This document shows positions 7,461 through 13,763 of a stretch of DNA of 15,891 nucleotides, one piece after another (position 1 is the first letter of the stretch; every line of letters begins with the position of its first letter). Below the pieces are notes generated by a model. That model was not told the origin of the DNA. It saw nothing but the letters and a program-made list of their open reading frames with translations, and searched no databases. Source of the DNA: Candidatus Coatesiibacteriota bacterium (GTDB lineage Bacteria; RBG-13-66-14; B26-G2). Both the position numbers and the translations under genes were made by a program. The stretch is taken from assembly GCA_003647715.1 (NCBI GenBank), contig QMNJ01000018.1:1-15891 (forward strand). Reading direction: 5' to 3'.

Positions 7461-7488
7461 CTTTTATGAAAGCTGTGTTTCATATAAG
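7461..7488. terminator. AT-rich hairpin between convergent genes, possible terminator
   Basis: CTTTTATGAAA (7461-7471) pairs with TTTCATATAAG (7478-7488) with one mismatch around a 6-base loop. It sits in the 129-base gap between the symporter and the convergent barrel gene, where a terminator is expected. There is no following T run, so the call is tentative. Nothing else is seen in this gap. Confidence 0.35.
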
Positions 7489-7552
7489 ACAGTTAAATCA
7501 CAGATAAATTAAGACGAAGAAGAATAACTTCCGGCACACATTTAGCAACTAA

Positions 7553-8077
7553 TCATAGATTATACCCAAATATGACGGATATACTCATATTATCAATAGA
7601 GAGCATTTTCAAACCCTCACCTTCGCAATCGCTACCTCCAACAAAGGACCGATAGATGCCAACACCAAAGAACAATGGATACCTGATATCCTGAAAGAAC
7701 CTTACACCCCCGCCCAACCTGAAAGACAATGAAGATACTGGCTTATTACTCACAATCCTGACATGCCTTATATAGCCAAATCCAAAATCAGCCACCAACC
7801 TGAGCCACCTCTTTGCAGGAAACGCCAGCCCAGAACCAAAATAGAACGGCATCATTGAATAGTGCATACTATTAACCATTCCCCTCCCCAGACCTGTCTC
7901 ACCATAAATTGATATATATTGTGTGGGCAGTAGCGACACTCTCCCAGAAACAAGATAACCATTTTGAAGGGCATCATCCAACGGAATAACTACCCCCCCA
8001 GACACTCCCACGCTTGCAGTAAGAGCATAAACCTCAACAGAGCATAAAAAGAGAATAGTTAATAACCACACTTTCAT
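7553..8077 (-). CDS. Putative outer-membrane beta-barrel protein with signal peptide
   Basis: The 174-residue product starts with a signal peptide (MKVWLLTILFLCSVEVYA, probable cut after A18). The rest has short alternating hydrophobic/polar strands rich in Gly, Ser, Tyr, Phe and Val, joined by turns, such as YISIYGETGLGRG, RLVADFGFGYIRHV, LSFRLGGGVRFF and LFFGVGIYRSF. The predicted topology is roughly an eight-stranded barrel like OmpA or OmpX-type porin-fold proteins, which would place the protein in an outer membrane. I do not recognise a specific family. It follows dCMP deaminase by 14 bases on the same strand and is the last gene of the run. No Shine-Dalgarno site is evident. The functional link to its metabolic neighbours is unknown. 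Confidence 0.7.
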   Translation of the reverse strand: MKVWLLTILFLCSVEVYALTASVGVSGGVVIPLDDALQNGYLVSGRVSLLPTQYISIYGETGLGRGMVNSMHYSMMPFYFGSGLAFPAKRWLRLVADFGFGYIRHVRIVSNKPVSSLSFRLGGGVRFFQDIRYPLFFGVGIYRSFVGGSDCEGEGLKMLSIDNMSISVIFGYNL

Positions 8078-8091
8078 TGCTTAAACACAAT

Positions 8092-8535
8092 CTATTCCAG
8101 CACTATTAGCTCAACTCCTGCCTCCTCAAATAAGCGCTTCGCCATAGTATCTGGATAGTCCTCTAATATCTTCACTCTCAATATATGGGCGTTTATCAGC
8201 ATCTTGGCGCAGACAGAACAGGGATGATGAGTGCAGTATATTTCTGCGTCTTTTATTGATACACCGTGTAAAGCCGCCTGAATAATAGCATTCTGCTCGG
8301 CATGGAGCCCCCTGCACATCTCATGCCTCTGCCCCCCCTCTATGCCAAGCATTTCCCTGATACAGCCCACCTCATCACAGTGCGGAAGACCGCTCGGAGC
8401 GCCGTTGTAGCCGGTCGCAAGTATCCTATTATTCTTCACTAATACACAACCCACCTTCCTCCTCAAACATGTTGACCTTGTAGCAACTAATTTTGCTATA
8501 CCAATAAAATACTCATCAAAGGTGGGTCTTTTCAT
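8092..8535 (-). CDS. dCMP deaminase (ComEB family)
   Basis: Deaminates dCMP to dUMP, supplying the substrate of thymidylate synthase. The 147 residues carry the zinc site of the cytidine deaminase superfamily: HAEQNAI (H78 as zinc ligand, E80 as proton shuttle) and HPCSVCAKM (C106, C109). Before it is the Cys/His-rich segment CDEVGCIREMLGIEG ... C74 (C53, C58), found in dCMP deaminases that bind an additional zinc. The C-terminal EDYPD segment is also typical. Length fits the family. It lies 33 bases after glyA, and glyA followed by dCMP deaminase is a known bacterial gene order. There is no obvious Shine-Dalgarno site. The gene name comEB is used for the Bacillus relative, but no competence role is implied. 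Confidence 0.93.
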   Translation of the reverse strand: MKRPTFDEYFIGIAKLVATRSTCLRRKVGCVLVKNNRILATGYNGAPSGLPHCDEVGCIREMLGIEGGQRHEMCRGLHAEQNAIIQAALHGVSIKDAEIYCTHHPCSVCAKMLINAHILRVKILEDYPDTMAKRLFEEAGVELIVLE

Positions 8536-8568
8536 ATCAAATAATTATTCAAACTTTTCTGTTTATAC

Positions 8569-9858
8569 CTATATAACTGGCTCATCGTAAGGTCCCTTAA
8601 CACCCGCCTCATCAAGAAATTCCTTATAAAGTGGGAACCTCATACAGAGGTCGTGAACCTCATCCAGAACCTGCTTCTTTATCTTCTCATCGTCGGGGCT
8701 GTGAACTACCCTGGCAATCATATCAGCAATTGTATCCATCTCTTTCTCCTTCATCCCTCTGGTGGTCAGAGCGGGCGTTCCAATGCGTATTCCAGATGCA
8801 ATAAACGGCTTCTCGGGGTCAAAGGGTATTGTATTCTTATTCACGGTGATGCCCGCCTCCTCAAGCGCCTCCTCTGCAACCTTTCCGGTAATACCTGCAT
8901 CCCTCAAATCAACAAGCATAAGGTGATTGTCTGTTCCGCCCGATACCAACCTTAAGCCCTTTTCAGACAGTTTTTTAGCGAGTTCTTTGGCGTTGGCAAC
9001 TATCTGCTTCTGATACTTCTTGAACTCATCTGTCATAACTTCTTTCAGGCACACCGCTTTGGCAGCAATAATATGCATCAGCGGTCCCCCCTGATTTCCC
9101 GGGAAGACGCTCTTGTCTATCGCCTTGGCATGCTCCTCGGTGCATAAGATAAGCCCTGCTCTTGGTCCTCTGAGTGTCTTATGTGTGGTCGTGGTGACTA
9201 CATGGCTATATGGCACCGGCGACTTGTGCAAGCCCACCGCTACCAAACCAGCGATGTGGGCAATATCAGATAAGAGGTATGCACCAACCTCATCCGCAAC
9301 CTCCCTGAACCTTTCAAAGTCAATCTCCCTGGGGTAGGCGCTCGCACCACAGATTATCATCTTCGGCTTCACCTTTTTAGCAATCTTCAATAACTCATCA
9401 AAGTCAATCGTCTCGCTTTCTCTATCTACACCATACTGATGAACCTCAAAGTATTTTCCACTGAAGTTTACTGGATGACCATGCGATAAATGACCACCGT
9501 GAGACAGGTTCATCCCCAGAATCCTGTCGCCAATATCAAGGAGGGCAAGATAGGCAGCAATGTTCGCCTGTGTTCCTGAATGGGGCTGAGCATTGACATG
9601 CTCTGCTCCAAATATCTGCTTCGCCCTCTCCCTCACTAAATTCTCCACTATGTCAACGAATTGGCAACCCCCATAGTATCTCTTTCCAGGCAATCCCTCC
9701 GCATACTTGTTGGTGAGCGGGCTTCCCGCTGTCTCAAGAACCGCTCTTGACACAAAGTTCTCACTGGCTATCATCTCTAAGGTGAATGCCTGTCTCTTAA
9801 TCTCACCCACTACTGCCTTATACACCTCAGGGTCAACCCTCTTTAATTCTAAATACAT
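8569..9858 (-). CDS. glyA: Serine hydroxymethyltransferase
   Basis: A cytoplasmic PLP enzyme that converts serine and tetrahydrofolate to glycine and 5,10-methylene-tetrahydrofolate, the main entry of one-carbon units. The 429-residue protein is full length. It shows the N-terminal signature EMIASENFVS (28-37), YAEGLPGKRYYGGC (52-65), the folate/PLP segment NAQPHSGTQAN (89-99), SDIAHIAG (197-204) and the PLP lysine in VVTTTTHKTLRGPRAG (K227). The start at 9858 is supported by GGAGGG (9865-9870) with 6-base spacing. Only one base separates it from the stop of the upstream SelA-like gene, so the two are likely translated together. Together with the following dCMP deaminase it feeds dTMP synthesis. 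Confidence 0.97.
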   Translation of the reverse strand: MYLELKRVDPEVYKAVVGEIKRQAFTLEMIASENFVSRAVLETAGSPLTNKYAEGLPGKRYYGGCQFVDIVENLVRERAKQIFGAEHVNAQPHSGTQANIAAYLALLDIGDRILGMNLSHGGHLSHGHPVNFSGKYFEVHQYGVDRESETIDFDELLKIAKKVKPKMIICGASAYPREIDFERFREVADEVGAYLLSDIAHIAGLVAVGLHKSPVPYSHVVTTTTHKTLRGPRAGLILCTEEHAKAIDKSVFPGNQGGPLMHIIAAKAVCLKEVMTDEFKKYQKQIVANAKELAKKLSEKGLRLVSGGTDNHLMLVDLRDAGITGKVAEEALEEAGITVNKNTIPFDPEKPFIASGIRIGTPALTTRGMKEKEMDTIADMIARVVHSPDDEKIKKQVLDEVHDLCMRFPLYKEFLDEAGVKGPYDEPVI

Positions 9859-9859
9859 A

Positions 9860-11113
9860 TCATACCCTCCTCATCAAATACTCAATGTCCTCATCTGAGA
9901 CACATCTCATATCAAATATCTTCTCACCTCCAATAATACCAAATACAACCCCAGCGCCCTCAAGTTTCTTGACCAACTCCTTGTTATGTAACTTTATATA
10001 AATCCTATCTCTCATCATTCCCTGAATATATCCACTATCCTTTACTACTTCTGCATAACCGTCCTCTTTGATAAATATCTCCAGAACCACCTTAGCCAAA
10101 CGCTCAAGTTCTTCGCTACTCCTCCTCAATGACCACAAAACAGAGTGCTTCTTCAAAATGCCATCATTCAGATAACTACTAATGCGGAGTAATATATCAA
10201 GAACACATATTTCAGTGAGAATATAGCTTCTTATAGTATTATCATTTTCATCAACCCTCAATCTCTTTATGTCATACAACATAAGGAAAGCGTCCGGAAG
10301 TCCCATCAATCCCGAGGTTCTGGTTATTACTACCCCCTTTATTCTCTTCAAAATGGTTCTTAGAACGAAATCATCGGGGATTATGCCCGGCTCTGGAGAC
10401 GCTGGAATTGAATCTGAAATAATGTGAATATACTGTATTCCATTACTATCCGCCATATCCCCTATCTTATCAAGTGAAGGGCTATCCTTATAACCTGTAA
10501 TTGTAGCCCTCGGTGTTGAAACCGTTAATATTATATCTGCTTTATTTCCTGCTTCATCTGCCAATGCCTGTTCATAGTCGTAAAGATGAACCTTGTTGGT
10601 GCAACCAACCTCAACCACCTCATAACCCGCATCATCCAGAGATACCTCTACATCAAACCCATCATACCTGATAACATCCCTTGTCGCAATCACCGCCCTC
10701 ACCCTGCGACCCTTAAATATAACCTGCTTCAGAACTAACAGTGCTGATGTTAAACTATTAAGGAAAAGGACTCCCCTCCCCATAAAGAGATTTTCAGATA
10801 CCACACTCCTCAGCAATTTAATGTCCTCAACTGAAACCTGCCTTAAAAATGGTGAAACCGGTTCAAGGGGATTATTCACTATCACCGGAGAGAGTGGGTC
10901 TCCGGTAGCATTTATTATATAGCGCCTGCCAATCAATCTGTCAAGGGTTTCAATGACCAGGGAGATAATATCTACCTCGCCTTCGGGTTTGCCCTTTCTT
11001 ATTCTGTCAAGCGCCTCCCTGACTGCAACGGCTACCACACCCCTTCCAAACTCACCTATAGAATTCTTCAAACGCTCATCCGACAGAACCTTATTCACCG
11101 ATGGTATCTTCAT
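9860..11113 (-). CDS. SelA-like protein, apparently lacking the PLP lysine
   Basis: The 417 residues follow the layout of L-seryl-tRNA(Sec) selenium transferase. The N-terminus IPSVNKVL with REALDRIRKG (residues 3-10, 32-41), the NATG segment (68-71), GRG (112-114), the strongly conserved EVGCTNKVHLYDY (168-180) and the GLMGLPDA stretch (268-275) can all be aligned by eye to SelA. In SelA this last stretch reads SGDKLLGGPQAG with the lysine that binds PLP; here the sequence TRTSGLMGLPDA puts Gly268 (codon 10310-10312) in its place. The asparagine/alanine-rich SelA segment is also changed (LFLNSLTSALL). It is therefore probably not an active selenium transferase. It could be a regulatory or scaffold pseudoenzyme, or an enzyme with different chemistry. 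It precedes glyA by one base. No strong Shine-Dalgarno site; an extended -10 lies at 11137-11145. Confidence 0.75.
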   Translation of the reverse strand: MKIPSVNKVLSDERLKNSIGEFGRGVVAVAVREALDRIRKGKPEGEVDIISLVIETLDRLIGRRYIINATGDPLSPVIVNNPLEPVSPFLRQVSVEDIKLLRSVVSENLFMGRGVLFLNSLTSALLVLKQVIFKGRRVRAVIATRDVIRYDGFDVEVSLDDAGYEVVEVGCTNKVHLYDYEQALADEAGNKADIILTVSTPRATITGYKDSPSLDKIGDMADSNGIQYIHIISDSIPASPEPGIIPDDFVLRTILKRIKGVVITRTSGLMGLPDAFLMLYDIKRLRVDENDNTIRSYILTEICVLDILLRISSYLNDGILKKHSVLWSLRRSSEELERLAKVVLEIFIKEDGYAEVVKDSGYIQGMMRDRIYIKLHNKELVKKLEGAGVVFGIIGGEKIFDMRCVSDEDIEYLMRRV

Positions 11114-11136
11114 AGATAGACCATATGACTCATAAG

Positions 11137-11145
11137 ATTATATCA
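11137..11145 (-). promoter_or_regulatory. Internal extended -10 promoter upstream of the SelA-like gene
   Basis: Minus-strand TGATATAAT lies in the 36-base gap after the nucleotidase gene and overlaps nothing coding. No good -35 is seen. Transcription would start near 11130, about 17 bases before the ATG. It may allow the SelA-like, glyA and dCMP deaminase genes to be expressed apart from the two upstream genes. Confidence 0.35.
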
Positions 11146-11149
11146 GCAT

Positions 11150-12652
11150 TTATTCCACCACTACCCTGCCCATCTCTGGCTGGGGGACGGTATCCCTGTC
11201 GCTGAGAAAGTTTATCATCAGGTCGGTCTGGTAGAGACCGGTATCAACCGCACTCAGAGCATTCTCAAACATGGTGTAGCCATCTCCACCCGAAACCATG
11301 AACTTGACGGTGGCTACCTCATATACTTTGTCCGCATCAATTTTCTCGTTATTTATCAATACATCCTCTACTTTACCATCTTCTGAGATGAATACCCTTG
11401 CACCCGATACCTGGGGGTATCCACCCGAATTGACCTGATTCTCATAACCATGCTTGAATACATTAAGAAGGTCTGCACCCTTCATCTCACACAGAACTAT
11501 GCCACCATTGAAGGGCATTGCCTTCATAATATCGCCTACTGTTACCTTTGGCGGGTATATGACAGCGCGAATTCCACCCGAGTTGGTTATTGCCACATCA
11601 GCGCCTGTCTCAGCACGCATAATATCGGTGATAAGGTCACCGAGATTGGTCTCCCGAGAACGGGTTATATCGGTCTCCTCGCCAAGAGTGAAATCAAGTT
11701 TGCACAGAATCTGACTGCTGAATCCCTCCACCTCTTCTATATATGGCGCAAGGGTCTCCATCAAACCCTCATCATCGCTATATTTATCCGATACCTTGAT
11801 AAGAGTATTTTTATAGTTAACAACCTCACCCTCTTCATTGAATTTCAGGTCAATCTTCCCAACATACCAGCCATACTGCCCCGCCTGGCATATAAGTGTG
11901 TCTCCCACCTTAACCGGTTTATATATGAAACTATGACTGTGACCCCCGATGATTATATCTATACCATCTACCTCTTTTGCCAAGAACTTATCACCGCTTA
12001 ATCCCAGGTGGGTGAGAGCAATTATGACCGGATATCTATCCTTCCAACCCTCAATAAGCCCAGTTGAGACACCCACCGGGTCATTGAATATGAGACCCTC
12101 AACATTATCAGGGTTCGTCTGAACAGGTGTATCGGGTGTAGTAAGCCCATAGATTATAATAGGCATCCCGAAGTCACCCACCTCTGTTATACAATATGGC
12201 ATAAACGGTCCTGATTCATTACTCAAAGTATTTTCATATTCTATATTTGCTGAGAGAACGGGATAGCTGACTGAGGGGATGAGTTCGTTAATCAGGTAAT
12301 CAAAGCCAGCATCAAACTCATGATTACCCACCACCGTCGCATCAAGCCCCATATAATCAAAACACATCATATCAATCTTTCCATGATACACATTTGAGAA
12401 CACCGAGCCGGTGATATGGTCACCCGCATGTAAGAATAAGATATTGCCTCCCTCATCCTCAATCTGCTTAACAATTGTGGCTACTCTCGCCAAACCTCCT
12501 ATCTCCTCTCCATCCTGAGTATCTGGAAGTATGTGCTCATGGGTGTCATTTAAATATAGTATCGTCAAGTGTCCGAACTCAGCAAAGACCGACTGAAAGG
12601 TCACGAGAATCAAAATAATAATAAAAATAAGAAAGTAATATTTCTTAAACAT
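11150..12652 (-). CDS. Exported 5'-nucleotidase / 2',3'-cyclic phosphodiesterase family protein (UshA-like)
   Basis: A two-domain metallophosphoesterase that hydrolyses extracellular nucleotides so that nucleosides can be taken up. After a signal peptide (hydrophobic 7-22, probable cut after A24), the metal-binding motifs are complete: NDTHEH (D36, H38), HAGDH (D78), GNHEFD (N110, H111), THLG (H215) and GGHSH (H238, H240). The C-terminal substrate domain has NSGGIRA (357-363), FNGG (381-384) and FMVSGGDGY (451-459), which frame the base-stacking pocket. The length of 500 is normal. The frame has an ATG at 12664, but that codon lies in the Shine-Dalgarno GGAGGG (12657-12662). The ATG at 12652 is the better start and gives a cleaner signal peptide. 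It starts 19 bases after the Fe-S membrane protein gene. Confidence 0.93.
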   Translation of the reverse strand: MFKKYYFLIFIIILILVTFQSVFAEFGHLTILYLNDTHEHILPDTQDGEEIGGLARVATIVKQIEDEGGNILFLHAGDHITGSVFSNVYHGKIDMMCFDYMGLDATVVGNHEFDAGFDYLINELIPSVSYPVLSANIEYENTLSNESGPFMPYCITEVGDFGMPIIIYGLTTPDTPVQTNPDNVEGLIFNDPVGVSTGLIEGWKDRYPVIIALTHLGLSGDKFLAKEVDGIDIIIGGHSHSFIYKPVKVGDTLICQAGQYGWYVGKIDLKFNEEGEVVNYKNTLIKVSDKYSDDEGLMETLAPYIEEVEGFSSQILCKLDFTLGEETDITRSRETNLGDLITDIMRAETGADVAITNSGGIRAVIYPPKVTVGDIMKAMPFNGGIVLCEMKGADLLNVFKHGYENQVNSGGYPQVSGARVFISEDGKVEDVLINNEKIDADKVYEVATVKFMVSGGDGYTMFENALSAVDTGLYQTDLMINFLSDRDTVPQPEMGRVVVE

Positions 12653-12671
12653 ATATCCCTCCATAGGGCGG

Positions 12672-13580
12672 TCAATATTTAGCCGCCTCTTTTATCTCCC
12701 TTCTCCTATCAAACTGCTTCTTTATCATACTCACCGGCTCTCTCCCCCCGAATATCCAGGTGACATGAACCGCATCACAGGCGGTGCACCTCAGACATCT
12801 TATGCAATGGACTGCATTTGGCTCTTCAAAGATGTCTATGCCCATAGGGCATATGTCCCGGCACGACATACAGGTGGTGCATTTCTCATCCACCGCCATT
12901 CTCATCATACTTATCCTGTTGAACAATCCAAGGATTATACCAAGCGGACAGACAATCCTGCAGAATGGTCTTTTGATAAATACGAATGACACCAGAAATC
13001 CACCCAGTATGATAATCTTGATAATAAACATTGTCCCTACCATCCCTCCAAACATCGGGGTGTTAGTATAGACATCGGCTGGATTCCACAATACCCAGGG
13101 AATACCCGCCTGCAGGGTTCCCTGAGGACACAATTTACAAAACCATGGGGTATGCGTGAAGAGCGGGACCAATATCACAAGAACAACCAGAAATATATAT
13201 GGTCCATAAGTGAGCCACTTAGGTATTCTTACCTTAGTAGATTTTATCTTATACAATAAATCCTGAACCAATCCGAATGGGCAGAACCAACCACAGAAGA
13301 ATCTACCAAGCATCAATCCAAACCCCGCTATAGTTCCAACAATAAGGAATGGAAAAAATCCAATACCTATGAAGTGCTGTAATTGACCGATGGGGCAGGA
13401 TGAAACGGCGAGCGGACATCCATAGCAATTGAGGGTTGGAACGCATAAGCCCTTTCCCCAACCTCCATAGGGAACTTTCTTCCACAGGGCTGGGAAATAG
13501 AAGTTCTGACCAAGAGTTCCTGGGAATATCTGAGACAATCTCTGAAGTAATGGTATTTTTGAGTTTTTAATGCCTGGCAT
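12672..13580 (-). CDS. NapH/CcoG-like membrane 4Fe-4S protein
   Basis: A 302-residue integral membrane electron carrier. Cysteine motifs in order: C46, C52, C55, C62 (CVPTLNCYGCPLAVSSCPIG); CGWFCPFG (C96, C100); C148/C151; CRIVCPLG (C207, C211); then two ferredoxin clusters, CTTCMSCRDICP (234-245) and CIRCLRCTAC (C259, C262, C265, C268). About four to five hydrophobic stretches lie between them (70-92, 125-142, 178-203). The paired CxxxCP motifs at the membrane face are the NapH hallmark, where they take part in quinol oxidation. The second ferredoxin motif has two residues before its last cysteine instead of three and no following proline. A redox partner is not encoded nearby, so the electron donor and acceptor are unknown. 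It is the first gene of the minus-strand run; the start at 13580 has only a weak ribosome site. Confidence 0.88.
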   Translation of the reverse strand: MPGIKNSKIPLLQRLSQIFPGTLGQNFYFPALWKKVPYGGWGKGLCVPTLNCYGCPLAVSSCPIGQLQHFIGIGFFPFLIVGTIAGFGLMLGRFFCGWFCPFGLVQDLLYKIKSTKVRIPKWLTYGPYIFLVVLVILVPLFTHTPWFCKLCPQGTLQAGIPWVLWNPADVYTNTPMFGGMVGTMFIIKIIILGGFLVSFVFIKRPFCRIVCPLGIILGLFNRISMMRMAVDEKCTTCMSCRDICPMGIDIFEEPNAVHCIRCLRCTACDAVHVTWIFGGREPVSMIKKQFDRRREIKEAAKY

Positions 13581-13656
13581 GTTCTATCTCTCATCAAAGG
13601 GGTAAACTTCTAACTATTTTAATTTAAAAAGGGCATGAAATAAATACAAATTATTT

Positions 13657-13686
13657 ATTATACACTTACCACCTACTACGTGTTAA
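13657..13686 (-). promoter_or_regulatory. Predicted promoter of the minus-strand Fe-S/nucleotidase operon
   Basis: Minus-strand TTAACA (13681-13686), 18 bases, TATAAT (13657-13662). Transcription would start near 13650, leaving a leader of about 70 bases. The -35 overlaps the first TAATAACC box. Confidence 0.45.
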
Positions 13687-13759
13687 TAACCTGATACTCT
13701 TATAATAGCGTTTCCACCACGAAATGTTATAATAACCAAAATATTTGGGGAGGTTATTA
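13684..13759. repeat. Three TAATAACC boxes in a divergent promoter region (candidate operator)
   Basis: TAATAACC occurs at 13684-13691 and 13730-13737 and inverted (GGTTATTA) at 13752-13759. The outer two are part of a longer inverted repeat, GTGTTAATAACC (13680-13691) against GGTTATTAGCAC (13752-13763), matching at 11 of 12 positions. Box 1 overlaps the -35 of the minus-strand promoter, box 2 overlaps the -10 of the plus-strand promoter, and box 3 lies between the ribosome site and the ATG. No gene fits in the 183-base spacer 13581-13763. Confidence 0.4.
13725..13733 (+). promoter_or_regulatory. Extended -10 promoter of the PqqD-radical SAM gene
   Basis: TGTTATAAT, a consensus extended -10, with no recognisable -35. 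Transcription would start near 13740, and the short leader then carries the Shine-Dalgarno sequence GGGGAGG (13747-13753), 10 bases before the ATG. Confidence 0.5.
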
Positions 13760-13763
13760 GCAC

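Noticed and set aside
11450..12001. Plus-strand open frame of 183 codons
   Set aside because: It lies entirely opposite the well-supported nucleotidase gene, has no family motif or ribosome site, and reads as the antisense of conserved coding sequence.
12653..12664. ATG at 12662-12664 as start of the nucleotidase
   Set aside because: This ATG overlaps the GGAGGG ribosome site itself; the ATG at 12650-12652 follows it at normal spacing.
13581..13763. A hidden precursor peptide gene upstream of the PqqD-radical SAM gene
   Set aside because: The plus-strand ATGs there open only frames of 8 codons or fewer, without ribosome sites.
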